Assembly: GCA_030536575.1 (NCBI GenBank)
Contig: JAUNPS010000010.1
Location: 9,896-73,895 of the forward strand
DNA: 64,000 nucleotides
Reading direction: 5' to 3'
Source: Eubacteriales bacterium
Lineage (GTDB): Bacteria; Bacillota; Clostridia; Lachnospirales; Lachnospiraceae
The position numbers and the translations under genes were made by a program. Below are positions 47,816 to 57,567 of this stretch, one piece after another. Below the pieces are notes generated by a model that worked only from the letters and a program-made list of their open reading frames with translations, searched no databases and was not told the origin of the DNA. Position 1 is the stretch's first letter; each line of letters starts with the position of its first letter.

Positions 47816-48409
47816 ATGCATATCGAAATATTTGATTCTGTACATAAGGATGCCAAAAGAAAAATATCTATCTTAGAAGAACCTGGTTACGGTAACGTGG
47901 TTTTTATTCAGAATATCGCTTTCAAAGGGAAACGAAAGATAAATTGGAAAGATGTAGAGAACTACCTGCGTGACTATATCGGTAATTTTTACGAAATACA
48001 TCAAACCGGTGACACCATCTACATTAGTAAGGATTTCCCGGATGAATACACGAATTCTAAGGATACGCAGCGTCTAAAAGGTGCTCTTGCGAAAGCAAAG
48101 GCAAATGCCGCTCAAGGAATTCCCGAATTAATCCAAGCTGCCTCGAATCAAAGCTTTAAGAAAAATTTGGCTGAAAAGCATAAAAAAGATGCAAAATTTG
48201 GCTGGTATCGATATGATTCCCATGTGGCTCTCCCCGTTTGGGGAGAGAATGGAACAATCGATAAGTACAATATCTTTCACGTCCGGATACTCATTCGTCA
48301 TGCCGATGACGGGAAAAAATATTTATATGACATTGTCAACATAAAAAAAGAAACGAGCACCCCGCCTAGACAATCGTCATACGGTCGCAAACCCATTTCT
48401 TGTAATTAA
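47816..48409 (+). CDS. Orphan MuF/polyvalent-toxin-like protein
   Basis: A 197-residue protein, visibly more AT-rich than its neighbours. The order of motifs (RDYIGNFYEIHQTGDTIYI; KGALAKAKANAAQGIPELI; KFGWYRYDSHVALPVW; HVRILIRHADDGKKYLYDIV; KKETSTP) resembles C-terminal domains I recall from phage MuF and large polyvalent proteins of Firmicutes, where they act as effectors or nuclease-like toxins. Here it stands alone, without a head-protein part or an obvious immunity gene. The start has AAGGAG only three bases before the ATG. It is probably a remnant or cargo of a lost mobile element. Confidence 0.6.
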   Translation: MHIEIFDSVHKDAKRKISILEEPGYGNVVFIQNIAFKGKRKINWKDVENYLRDYIGNFYEIHQTGDTIYISKDFPDEYTNSKDTQRLKGALAKAKANAAQGIPELIQAASNQSFKKNLAEKHKKDAKFGWYRYDSHVALPVWGENGTIDKYNIFHVRILIRHADDGKKYLYDIVNIKKETSTPPRQSSYGRKPISCN

Positions 48410-48491
48410 AGATAATCCCTTTATCAGCAAATGTCAAGCTTTATTTTTGCAGACGCCGCAAACGCAGCGCCCGCGAAATCCCCCCGTTACC

Positions 48492-50336
48492 TTACATCAG
48501 CCCTTCTGCCCCATGGCTTCGCAAATAAAAATACAATCCCCAGTCCTGATCATTCGCATAAGGGTCCGCCATCCCCGCCCTTACCCCATTCACATCATCC
48601 GGATAAACATAAGCGCATGCCGCCCTCCCATCCGGGAAAAACAGCGACAGCACACCCCTCCGGGACGCTTCCGCACGCCTTTTGTAAGTCTCATCTCCGG
48701 TAATACTTCCGTAAAGCGCAAACACATTCCCGGTCAGCGCACTCCAATAATGCGGAAACGTATCCCCAAAAAGCCGCCTCTTCCCAAACCAATACCCATC
48801 CCAATGCCGAATCGCCGTCTCATATAAATGATAATCCGGCTGCATGCCATTAAACAATTCCAGAATCTCTACCTGTCTTTTCCCTTCCGTAAGAAAACGC
48901 TCCTCTCCGGTCAATTTATACACAGACAGCAGAATGTCCGCCGCAGGCGCTACAATACTCTGCTCATAATTTACCTCATGTGCCGGATAATGCACGCCTA
49001 TCGCGCACAGACGCTCCGCATGCTTTACAAACAGCTCCCGCATCCTCGCCCGTTCCTCCGAAAGCCCCGCCGCATCCAGGCATTCGTCCAAAGCAATCAC
49101 CGGAAGCTCAATCGGATAAAAACTCTCCCCGCCAGCCCGGTAAAACCACTCCACCACCCGGCAGGCGTAAGTCAGCCAGCGCACCTCCTTCTTCAGCCGA
49201 TACATTTCCACAAAAAACGTCGCCGCCCACGGCGCATTATAAAGCCGCCGATAACTGTCGTCCCGCCCAAAATCATTAAAAACCTGCCCGGTTTCCGGAT
49301 TCGTCAGCTCCCGAAGGACATACGCAGTATAAGTTTCCAGACTTGATTCCAATGCCGGACAGCTCCCAGGCTGCTGTGCCTGAAGATAGCGCGCCATCAA
49401 AATCCCCATGCCAATGCGCTCCCGCCCGCCGTTAAAATCATTTTCCGGCGTGTATACAAGCCGTTCCTCCTCATTGTCATAAGCAAGATACGCGCCTGCC
49501 AGCCCGCCTTCCCCCTTATACTGCTGATGTTCGGCAAGGAATGCACAGCGGCGTGCAGCCAAAATCTCCACTTTTTCCTGTACGAAAGTCTTTAAACTGG
49601 TCTTCACCCCATCCGCACAAATGGAAAACACACGCTCTCCCGGCATTTCTGCGGTATATTCCACAATGTATTCCCCATCCGTCCGCACAACATCTTCGCC
49701 ATCCACAGTCACGCGCCTGGCCGGAAACGCCGGACAGATATGAATCCGGTTCTTCTCCCCTGGAAAAAGCACATACTGATCCGCCTCCACCCGGATAAAA
49801 CGCGGATTATACTGCGGAATCTTTTCCATAAAATCTTCCTTCCCTGCATGCGGGAAGATCGTCCAGGAAATCCGTTTTGACTCGCCGGGCGCATACTGCG
49901 CACCCTCCGGATGAAGGAGAAAGCATCCGCGGTCATTGCTCTGATGCAGAAGATTACGCCGGATACTGTAGGAACCCAGGCTCCCTTCCGTCAAAACCAT
50001 CCCTAAATGCGGCGCTTCCCCGCCCATCCGCAATGCGCAGAGATAGCTCACCTCTCCTCCGCAGAAAATATGCGTATGGCACCGCCTTTTCAGACAGGTA
50101 TCGCTGTCTTCATACCGATCCTGCACCGGAAACGCAATGGAGATGCTCTCCCGGTTCGTAAAATACGGCTTCTTTCCCCGGTTCGTGAGCACGATAACCG
50201 TCCGTACCACATCGCCGTCCTGTTCCGTCGTCACCTGCGCTTCCAGCTCCTTTGGCGCGGATACCTCCGCATAGGTGAAATCCGGCCGCAGCCAGTTCAT
50301 TTCATAAGGGTCATTGGAAAAAATGAGATGCTTCAT
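48492..50336 (-). CDS. Unassigned alpha/alpha-barrel carbohydrate-active protein (module 5)
   Basis: A 614-residue cytoplasmic protein with no signal peptide. The N-terminal third (about 1-270) is beta-rich; from about 300 it shows repeated helical pairs typical of six-hairpin glycosidases or lyases (RLYNAPWAATFFVEMYRL, HEVNYEQSIVAPAADILL, HYWSALTGNVFALYG). I do not recognise a characterised GH or PL family. ATG 50336 follows AGGAGGAG. It is the enzyme-position gene of module 5, eleven bases after the permease, so a role on the imported oligosaccharide is likely. Confidence 0.75.
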   Translation of the reverse strand: MKHLIFSNDPYEMNWLRPDFTYAEVSAPKELEAQVTTEQDGDVVRTVIVLTNRGKKPYFTNRESISIAFPVQDRYEDSDTCLKRRCHTHIFCGGEVSYLCALRMGGEAPHLGMVLTEGSLGSYSIRRNLLHQSNDRGCFLLHPEGAQYAPGESKRISWTIFPHAGKEDFMEKIPQYNPRFIRVEADQYVLFPGEKNRIHICPAFPARRVTVDGEDVVRTDGEYIVEYTAEMPGERVFSICADGVKTSLKTFVQEKVEILAARRCAFLAEHQQYKGEGGLAGAYLAYDNEEERLVYTPENDFNGGRERIGMGILMARYLQAQQPGSCPALESSLETYTAYVLRELTNPETGQVFNDFGRDDSYRRLYNAPWAATFFVEMYRLKKEVRWLTYACRVVEWFYRAGGESFYPIELPVIALDECLDAAGLSEERARMRELFVKHAERLCAIGVHYPAHEVNYEQSIVAPAADILLSVYKLTGEERFLTEGKRQVEILELFNGMQPDYHLYETAIRHWDGYWFGKRRLFGDTFPHYWSALTGNVFALYGSITGDETYKRRAEASRRGVLSLFFPDGRAACAYVYPDDVNGVRAGMADPYANDQDWGLYFYLRSHGAEGLM

Positions 50337-50347
50337 GGTCACTCCTC

Positions 50348-51232
50348 CTATTCTTTTACGCCTCCCAATGTAATACCCGCCACAAAATATTTCTGCAGGA
50401 ACGGATAAATACACAGCACCGGAACCATTGAAATAAAAATCTTGGCTGCATTCAGCGTCGTATTCGACATCATGGAAGCCTGCTTAATTTGCTCCGCAGT
50501 CATCTGGGACGTGTCGAGCTGGAAAATTAATTGCTTAATGTACGTTTGCAGCGGATAATGTTCCTGGCCTGTGGAGAGCACCAGTCCCTGAAAGAATTCA
50601 TTCCAGTGGCCGACAATCGTAAACAGTGCAATCGTCGCCAGCACCGGCTTTGACAGCGGCACAATAATCCGAAGCAGAATGTGCCACGGCCCCGCCCCGT
50701 CCACCATGGCGGCCTCTTCCATTTCCTTCGGGATTCCCTGAAAGAAATTGACCGTCAGAATCAGATTGAAAACCGGGATTCCGCCGCAGATTGCCAGGCC
50801 AAACACGCTGTTGAGCAAATGGTACTGTTTCATGACCATATACCAGGGAATCGTACCGCCGGAAAACATCATGCAGAATACAAAAAGCCACAGAATCACA
50901 TTTCTCGGACGAAACTCTTCTTTCGTCTTCGCCAGCGGATAGGCCGCCATGGTCAGCACCGGAAGCGTGATGAGCAGCGACAGGCCCACTCTTTTCACCG
51001 ACACCCAGAACGAAACGAAAAAGCTTTTATCCCCCATGATTTCCTTATAAGCGGCCAGCGTAAAGTCCACCGGCCAGAAGGAGACAAGCCCGGCCTCCGC
51101 GGCTGCCTTGGAGCTTAAAGATACCGCCAGATTATAGAGCAGCGGAAGCAGACAGCTCAGCGCCAGGATCAGCAGGATTAACACAATGAAACCATTCACG
51201 ACTTTTTGTCCGATTGTTTTCTTTTCTACCAT
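50348..51232 (-). CDS. Carbohydrate ABC transporter permease, LplC type (module 5)
   Basis: A 294-residue six-helix permease with EAA loop EAAMVDGAGPWHIL and C-terminus FVAGITLGGVKE of the LplC/YtcP group. ATG 51232 lies eight bases after AAAGGAGGGG; the longer frame to 51286 covers the end of the partner gene. Confidence 0.92.
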   Translation of the reverse strand: MVEKKTIGQKVVNGFIVLILLILALSCLLPLLYNLAVSLSSKAAAEAGLVSFWPVDFTLAAYKEIMGDKSFFVSFWVSVKRVGLSLLITLPVLTMAAYPLAKTKEEFRPRNVILWLFVFCMMFSGGTIPWYMVMKQYHLLNSVFGLAICGGIPVFNLILTVNFFQGIPKEMEEAAMVDGAGPWHILLRIIVPLSKPVLATIALFTIVGHWNEFFQGLVLSTGQEHYPLQTYIKQLIFQLDTSQMTAEQIKQASMMSNTTLNAAKIFISMVPVLCIYPFLQKYFVAGITLGGVKE

Positions 51233-51251
51233 TTTATCATCCCCTCCTTTC

Positions 51252-52157
51252 TCAGAAAATCCGGTAATTTGCCTTTTTATAGGCAATGAGGTACGAACCG
51301 GAAATCATAAGGAAGCCAACCACCGATTTCAGAAGCCCCACCGCAGTCGCCAGTGAAAACTGCATGTCGTTCAGGCCAACGCGGTAGACCCACGTGTCAA
51401 TGATATCGCCCGTCGAATAAACAGCCTGATTATACAGGTTGTAAATCTGGTCGAATCCGGCATTTAAAATGTTTCCGAGGGCCAGAATCGTCATCAGCAC
51501 AATCACCGGTTTGATGCCGGGAAGGGTGATATGCCACATCCGTTTCCAACGGCCCGCGCCGTCAATGGACGCGGCTTCGTAGAGTTCCGGGCTGATTCCA
51601 GTCAATGCCGCCAGGTAGACGACCGCGTTAAAGCCGAATTCTTTCCACACATCCGTGCCGATTACCAACTGCCGGAACAATTTCGAGCTGCGGAAAAAAG
51701 CGATCGGCTCGAATCCAAAATTTGAAAGGATTCCATTGATCGGCCCATAAAGCCCGAACACGTCCAGCAGGATTCCGCCCATTACGACCCAGGAAATAAA
51801 ATGCGGCAGGTAGACGACTGTCTGCACACAGCGTTTGAAAACGACGTTTTTAATTTCATTGAGCAGCAATGCAAAGCAGACCGGAACCAATACGTTCAAA
51901 ATCAGTTTTCCTACCGCAATCACAATCGTATTCGTAAAAATTTGCGAAACGTCTTTCATCTGCATCATATACTCAAAATTTTCCAGTCCGACAAATTCGG
52001 AGCCAAAGATTCCCTTTCCGGGGTTAAAATCCTGGAAGGCCATCACAATGCCGAACATTGGCACGATATTGATTGCCACCATCCAGACCAGCGCCGGAAG
52101 TACCATAATCCAGTAGCTGACTGTGCGGCTTTTTGTTCGATTTCTGCTTTTTTTCAT
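51252..52157 (-). CDS. Carbohydrate ABC transporter permease, LplB type (module 5)
   Basis: A 301-residue six-helix permease with the LplB-type opening YWIMVLPALVWMVAINIVPMF and EAA loop EAASIDGAGRWKRM. Partner of the LplC-type subunit in importer 5. Confidence 0.93.
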   Translation of the reverse strand: MKKSRNRTKSRTVSYWIMVLPALVWMVAINIVPMFGIVMAFQDFNPGKGIFGSEFVGLENFEYMMQMKDVSQIFTNTIVIAVGKLILNVLVPVCFALLLNEIKNVVFKRCVQTVVYLPHFISWVVMGGILLDVFGLYGPINGILSNFGFEPIAFFRSSKLFRQLVIGTDVWKEFGFNAVVYLAALTGISPELYEAASIDGAGRWKRMWHITLPGIKPVIVLMTILALGNILNAGFDQIYNLYNQAVYSTGDIIDTWVYRVGLNDMQFSLATAVGLLKSVVGFLMISGSYLIAYKKANYRIF

Positions 52158-52186
52158 TCCATTTCCTCCAAAATCCGGACAGCAAA

Positions 52187-52222
52187 CGGGCGTCTGAATC
52201 CATTTTCCCGTTCAGACGCCCG
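52187..52222 (-). terminator. Stem-loop between binding protein and permease, module 5
   Basis: A perfect 12-base stem (CGGGCGTCTGAA / TTCAGACGCCCG) with a 12-base loop. Only a short TTT follows on the minus strand, so it may stabilise the binding-protein mRNA rather than end transcription. Confidence 0.7.
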
Positions 52223-52233
52223 CAGCATTCCCT

Positions 52234-53904
52234 TTATTTGTTCACGGATTCCTGAACTTCCGCCGTGATCTCGTCGCCGCCTTCTGCTTTCCATTCTTCT
52301 ACAAAGGTGTCGAATGCATCCAGAGGCTCCTCGCCAATGATAATCTTCAGGAAGGTTTCATCTTCTTTCTTTTTCAGATTCGTCCATTTCTTTTCCATGG
52401 TTTCGGTCTGGCTGTAGAGGACGCTGTAGGTTCGGTTTACAATTCCCTCTTCCTCCGCATCCGTCACAGCCATCATACCCATTAGCAGGGAGTAAATTCT
52501 TCCGAAATTCGGATCTTCCGTATTCCAGTTTTCAATTCCCAGATCATCGTAAGGCTCTGCAAGGCAGCCCGGAAGGGATAGAAGGTCGCTGTCCAGACTC
52601 TTATAGTCCGCGGAGCTGTATTCCGGTATTTCTTCCCCTGCCATCTCGGCTTTCAGCGCTTCTACAGAAAACGAGCATTCATCTTCCGGGGCAATGACCA
52701 CCCGTCCCGGATAATAGCTGAGTTCAAGATTCGTCTCCAGCGTAAACAGGCCTTCATCCCGGCGCAGGAAATTATTCAGCAGAAATACGACTTCCGGATG
52801 CTCATACCCTTTTCGAACTACACAATAATTCGAACCGGTCGAACCCATTTTCGGATACCACTGGCCATCCGCGGCAAGAGGAGACGCATAGGCTTTCCAC
52901 TCGGCCTCCGAATCATTGGCAATTGCATCCTTCACGTTATATCCATGCCACCACGGGGAAAATAGAATTCCCGCTTTTCCGCTCTTCCAGGCTTCGTCCG
53001 CATCTTTTCGTACTCCCAGTTCCTGATCCAGAAGTCCTTCTGCATAAAGTTTCTGGAGCTCGCCAAGAGCTTCTTTTGTCTTTTCAGTGATGGAGCCGTA
53101 GACGACTTCACCGTTCTCATCTTCCAGCCAAAAACCCGGGTAGGACTGATAAGCCTGGAAAATACCGTCCAGGTTGTTCATGTTATTAGCGGAAACAATA
53201 AAGTCATTGTACAATCTGCTGTTGATGGTGGGGCCAAGGATTCCGATGGTGTTTTCTCCTCCCATCTGGTTATCAACAAAGGCTTTTGCCACTGTTTCCA
53301 GCTCTTCAATGGTTGTAGGCGCTTCCAGATTCAGTTCATCCAGCCAGTCCTGACGAATCCACATCAGATTAAAGCTGTCTGCTTCCGACTGCACGTTCGG
53401 CAGAGCATAAATTTTCCCGTCCACAGTCGCTCTCTCCATCGCTTTTCCGTCGGTCTGGTCAATATTGGCACGAACCGTATCGGAAACATAGGTTTCATAG
53501 TAAGGGGTCAGATCTTCAATCAGGTCGGATTTTACCAGCTTTTTAAATGCCTGCTCATCTACCACCAGAATATCCGGAAGGTCGTTGGAAGCAATGGCCA
53601 GATTCAGTTTTTGGCTGTAATCGGAAGATGCGGCCTGCCATTTAACCTTAATGTCAATATTCATGTTTTCTTTTATATACCTGGTGTAGTAATTATCCGT
53701 GGCGGAATCTCCTTCCGGAAGCGGGATCGTGGGATTGATGGACTGGATGACTTCCACGGTCACGGGTTCTTCGTATTTCCCGAACGGACTTGGATTTCCG
53801 GATTCATCCACCGGAAGATTTTCGGCTGCGGTTCCGGTCATCGTAAGGCTTCCAAGCGCCATGATCCCGGCCAGGCCTGCTGCGAGTAACTGTTTTTTCT
53901 TCAT
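52234..53904 (-). CDS. LplA-type sugar-binding protein (module 5), no lipobox
   Basis: A 556-residue LplA-group binding protein, first gene of module 5. The signal peptide (AAGLAGIMALGSLTMTGTAA) has no cysteine. The ATG follows GAAGGAGGAAAACGT. A TACAAT box (53957-53952, minus strand) is a likely -10. The ligand is unknown; it is divergent from its probable kinase/regulator pair. Confidence 0.92.
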   Translation of the reverse strand: MKKKQLLAAGLAGIMALGSLTMTGTAAENLPVDESGNPSPFGKYEEPVTVEVIQSINPTIPLPEGDSATDNYYTRYIKENMNIDIKVKWQAASSDYSQKLNLAIASNDLPDILVVDEQAFKKLVKSDLIEDLTPYYETYVSDTVRANIDQTDGKAMERATVDGKIYALPNVQSEADSFNLMWIRQDWLDELNLEAPTTIEELETVAKAFVDNQMGGENTIGILGPTINSRLYNDFIVSANNMNNLDGIFQAYQSYPGFWLEDENGEVVYGSITEKTKEALGELQKLYAEGLLDQELGVRKDADEAWKSGKAGILFSPWWHGYNVKDAIANDSEAEWKAYASPLAADGQWYPKMGSTGSNYCVVRKGYEHPEVVFLLNNFLRRDEGLFTLETNLELSYYPGRVVIAPEDECSFSVEALKAEMAGEEIPEYSSADYKSLDSDLLSLPGCLAEPYDDLGIENWNTEDPNFGRIYSLLMGMMAVTDAEEEGIVNRTYSVLYSQTETMEKKWTNLKKKEDETFLKIIIGEEPLDAFDTFVEEWKAEGGDEITAEVQESVNK

Positions 53905-54087
53905 ACGTTTTCCTCCTTCATGTTGGGGCTTGTTTGTTTTTTTCTGGCTTTATTGTAACCTTTCCGTCCCTTCACCGGAACTGACCCGGATTTCCGAAAG
54001 GTGGAATCTGCTGCTCTCTGTTTTTTCGGATATCATCATTGTCCACCTTTTTCTCAGGATTGTCTACCTTCTCTTGACCCGGCGCGG

Positions 54088-54117
54088 TTGACAAGCATTT
54101 TCCGCACGATTTATAAT
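54088..54117 (+). promoter_or_regulatory. Sigma-A promoter for the module 5 kinase/regulator pair
   Basis: TTGACA (54088-54093), 18 bases, TATAAT (54112-54117), about 35 bases before the kinase ATG. Both boxes match the consensus fully. Confidence 0.85.
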
Positions 54118-54151
54118 TTAGGAAAGATAAAAAAGAAAGGAAAAAAATCGT

Positions 54152-56140
54152 ATGAAGAGCCGGTGTTCGAAAAAATTTTCGCTGAAAATGAGGGTTTTTT
54201 TCTTTTTTTCCACTATTCTTTTGCTCATGGTCGGCACCTGCCTGTTTTCGGTGAACCGCTTTCTCACCCGTTTTTTGGAAAAGCAGCTCCGAGAAGATTA
54301 TCAGGAAATTCTCTCCAATACCTGCGATACGATGGAAAAGCTTCTCTGGAACCTGACGCTGATTTCTGGTCAGATTTTGGACAATGAAGAGATCCATGAC
54401 ATTCTGCTGAACTATCAGGCTGCTCCTGACCCTTACACCAGACAGACGTATTATGCGGAACTTTTGGATACGATTACCATGCTGACACTAGCAAACACAG
54501 ACATTGCCCTGATGTACCTGTATGACGTCGAAGCTGACAATTATATTTTTCAGACGCTTCCTGTAGATGCCGAGCAGACGGAACCTCGTCCGGTTCTTTA
54601 TGAGAATTCTGCCTTCACATTTTCGGGGCCATGCAAAAGCCAGAGCCGTTTTATTGGAAATCCGGTTCTGATTCTGAACCGGACGGAGACGCTTTCCGAT
54701 GGCAGCGTCATTACGTTTTCCGTGGAATCCGGTTATTATTCTCTGGATGGGCCGCTGCATCTGGCGGAACGGAAGTCTGCTTATCTGGCGGTAACAGGAG
54801 CTGACGGAAACCTGCTCTACAGTACGTTTCCAAACGAGGAGGATTCGTCTGCTTTTCTGGAATGTCTTTCTGGTGCGGACACGAGCAGCTTCCGATTACT
54901 TCAGGAAACGACGTCGCAGGGGTGGTGTGTTTCTGTCGTCATTCCAAATGATGTGTATCAAAAGGATTATCTGGCATCGATGCGGGATGTGATCCTTTGT
55001 ATGGTTCTGATTTCGATTCTTGTGGGAATTCTGGCGGTGTGGTTCTGGCGCAGCATTTATGCGCCGCTGCAGGTTTTTGACAGGCAGCTTGCGGTGATTC
55101 TTTCGGATGAGCTGGATGCTGAGGAAATGCATTCTTCGATTCCGGAGTATGACCGGCTGCTGCAGCGGATTGTGGCTCTTCAAAAACAGATCCGGGAAAT
55201 GCTGGCGCAGGCAATCCGGCAGGAAAAGGCGAATGCGCAGGCGCAGCTTGAGAAGCTGAGGGCGCAGATTAATCCGCATTTTTTGCTGAATACGCTGAAT
55301 ACGGTACATTGGCTGGCGCTGATGAATGAGCAGACGGAGATTGATGAGATTACGCAGTCGCTGGCGCATTTGCTGAGTTATAATCTGGATCGGGAAAGCC
55401 GGTTTGGGACGCTTGCGGGGGAGCTGGAGGCGCTGAAGGAGTATGTGCAGCTTCAGAAGGTGCGGTATTCGTTTGATTTCTGTGTGGATGCGCCTGAGGG
55501 GACGGAGTTGGATTATCCGTGTCCGAAGTTTCTTTTGCAGCCGTTGGTGGAGAATGCTTTGGCGCATGGATACCGGGAGGGGATGGTGATTCGGATTTCG
55601 GTGGAGGTGGAGGAGAGGATTCGGCTTTTGGTGGAGGATACGGGGACAGGGATGGATGAGGCGACGGTGGAGAGGCTGAATGGGCTGACGAAAGCAGGAC
55701 TGGACAGTTCTCAAGGCCGGACTCCGGGGCGAGCTGGCGATGGGCGGGCTCCCGATGAGGCGGCTTCCGGGCGAGTCGACAATAGCCGGACTCCAGGCCG
55801 GACTGACGGCTCTCCCGGGGGAACTCCGGCTCTGCAAGGCGGCTCCCATTTTCCGGCCGATGGCTCCCTAGGTGGATCTTCGGTTCCGCAAGGCGGCTCC
55901 CACTCTCCCGCCGACGGCCCCCTGGGCGGGTCTCTGGCTCCGCAGGGCGGCTCCCACTCTCCCGCCGACAACCCCCGTCATGGAATTGGCCTGTCTTATG
56001 TCGTGCAGAGTCTCGCTAATTTTTACACCGGGGATTATCGGTTTTTTGTGGAGAGCCAGGAAGGAAAGGGCACTGTGATTACGATTGAATTTCCTAAGCA
56101 GAAGGGAGAGAAAGATTATGCTGAAGCTGCTGATTGTTGA
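54152..56140 (+). CDS. YesM-type sensor histidine kinase with a repeat insert in the ATP lid (module 5)
   Basis: A 662-residue kinase: helix 1 at about 13-35, extracellular sensor to about 285, helix 2 at about 287-307, HAMP, H376 in QINPHFLLNTL, N-box QPLVENALAHG and G1 box DTGTGM. Between G1 and the G2 box (GIGLS, near 611) there are about 93 extra residues (about 516-608) of G/S/P/A-rich repeats, including 2.5 units of 18 residues (GGSHSPADGPLGGSLAPQ). This is the ATP-lid position, where related kinases have a short loop. All catalytic motifs are otherwise intact. The regulator gene overlaps its end by 23 bases. Confidence 0.9.
   Translation: MKSRCSKKFSLKMRVFFFFSTILLLMVGTCLFSVNRFLTRFLEKQLREDYQEILSNTCDTMEKLLWNLTLISGQILDNEEIHDILLNYQAAPDPYTRQTYYAELLDTITMLTLANTDIALMYLYDVEADNYIFQTLPVDAEQTEPRPVLYENSAFTFSGPCKSQSRFIGNPVLILNRTETLSDGSVITFSVESGYYSLDGPLHLAERKSAYLAVTGADGNLLYSTFPNEEDSSAFLECLSGADTSSFRLLQETTSQGWCVSVVIPNDVYQKDYLASMRDVILCMVLISILVGILAVWFWRSIYAPLQVFDRQLAVILSDELDAEEMHSSIPEYDRLLQRIVALQKQIREMLAQAIRQEKANAQAQLEKLRAQINPHFLLNTLNTVHWLALMNEQTEIDEITQSLAHLLSYNLDRESRFGTLAGELEALKEYVQLQKVRYSFDFCVDAPEGTELDYPCPKFLLQPLVENALAHGYREGMVIRISVEVEERIRLLVEDTGTGMDEATVERLNGLTKAGLDSSQGRTPGRAGDGRAPDEAASGRVDNSRTPGRTDGSPGGTPALQGGSHFPADGSLGGSSVPQGGSHSPADGPLGGSLAPQGGSHSPADNPRHGIGLSYVVQSLANFYTGDYRFFVESQEGKGTVITIEFPKQKGEKDYAEAADC
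55840..55977 (+). repeat. 54-bp tandem repeat inside the kinase lid
   Basis: About 2.5 copies of a 54-base unit beginning GGCGGCTCCCA, within a longer GC-rich low-complexity stretch (about 55700-55977). The period keeps the reading frame. Confidence 0.85.
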
Positions 56141-57497
56141 CGATGATGCGCTGACCAGAAAAGGAATCCGCATGCTGATGCCGTGGAAGGAACATCAGAT
56201 GGAGATTATCGGGGAAGCTTCGAATGGAAAGGAAGCGCTGACATTTCTCGCGTCCCATGCGGTGGATCTCGTTTTGGTGGATCTGGACATGCCCGTCATG
56301 GACGGAATGACTTTTATCCGCGAGGCTTCGGCCCTCTATCCCCAGCTTAGTTTCGTGGTTCTCACCATCCACACGGAATTCGAGACCATTCAGAACATCC
56401 TGCGGATGGGCGCAATCGACTACATTGCCAAAACACAGTTCGACAAAGAAAATTTCGACCAGATCCTGGAGCGCATCCATTCCAGCATTCTGAAAAAATA
56501 CGCCGCCGGCCAGAGCATCCCGGAACTGAAGTGGAAAAACAGCAAAATCCTCTACCCCTACATCTACGCCCTGATCACCGCGGAACCGGACACCGACGAA
56601 CCGGCCGCTCAGTTTCAGGAGCTGAACGGCCTTTCCCGCGATTTTTACGAGCTGCTTCCAGGTATCTGGGTTTTTACCGATACCCGCATGGAGTTTATAT
56701 TCCCCCAATCTTTTCCGAATACGATGCTGCTGCGCATTCTGGACGTCAGCGAAATGACCTATGACAACCTTGCCAAACTCCTGCGCAATTACCGGAAAAA
56801 TATGTTTTTCTACGACTACAAGCCGCAGAAAGCCATTTACAGCAAGCATGCCTACGAATTGCGCGAGCAGGAATACATCGAGGACACCGAGACCCTGAAC
56901 CAGCTGAAACAGGAATGGCTGTCCCTGAACTGGGTGCATGAAAATGATCTGTTCGAAAAAATCCGCTTCGATCTGCAAAACAGCCGCTTGAAGCCTTCGG
57001 CTCTGTACCATCTGCTCGTTGCGCTGGAAACAATCTGGAATACTTCCTACAGCGAGCTGACCGGTGAGACGGCGGCTCTGCCTCCGGTTTTTCACAGTTG
57101 GAATGAGGTGGAGGACTGGCTGATGCATGTTTATGAGAAAACGAATTATTTTCAGACGGCGTCGAAATATTCCGGGACGGTTGTGAGAAGTATTTTGAAT
57201 GTGAAGACGTGGGTGGACGGGCATTATGCGGAGGCCATCGATACGGCGGAGGTGGCGCGGAGTGCGCAGATGAGTTATGGGTATTTTAGCCGGTGTTTTC
57301 ATGATGTGATTGGGGTGTCGTTTAGTGATTATTGTATTTCGCTGCGGATTGAGAAGGCGAAGGGGCTGCTGCGGACGACGGATCGGCCGATTTGGCAGGT
57401 GGCGGAGGATGTGGGGTATGGGGATGAGAAGTATTTCAGCAGATTGTTTAAGAAGGTGGTGGGGTGCGCGCCCAGTGAGTACCGGAGGCAGGAGTAA
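56118..57497 (+). CDS. YesN-type response regulator with AraC domain (module 5)
   Basis: A 459-residue regulator: receiver (1-120, D8-D9-D10, D55, Lys in DYIAKTQ), middle region of about 220 residues with no known motif, and an AraC domain (about 360-455, ending VGYGDEKYFSRLFKKVVGCAPSEYR). ATG 56118 lies within the kinase end and matches the receiver start MLKLLIVDDD. Codon use shifts to G-rich third positions in the last 150 codons. Confidence 0.92.
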   Translation: MLKLLIVDDDALTRKGIRMLMPWKEHQMEIIGEASNGKEALTFLASHAVDLVLVDLDMPVMDGMTFIREASALYPQLSFVVLTIHTEFETIQNILRMGAIDYIAKTQFDKENFDQILERIHSSILKKYAAGQSIPELKWKNSKILYPYIYALITAEPDTDEPAAQFQELNGLSRDFYELLPGIWVFTDTRMEFIFPQSFPNTMLLRILDVSEMTYDNLAKLLRNYRKNMFFYDYKPQKAIYSKHAYELREQEYIEDTETLNQLKQEWLSLNWVHENDLFEKIRFDLQNSRLKPSALYHLLVALETIWNTSYSELTGETAALPPVFHSWNEVEDWLMHVYEKTNYFQTASKYSGTVVRSILNVKTWVDGHYAEAIDTAEVARSAQMSYGYFSRCFHDVIGVSFSDYCISLRIEKAKGLLRTTDRPIWQVAEDVGYGDEKYFSRLFKKVVGCAPSEYRRQE

Positions 57498-57567
57498 GAT
57501 TTGTCTTGAAACGTCAATTTATCCATGTTATATTGAAAACTGAAAAAGGATTTTAGGAGGTGATTCG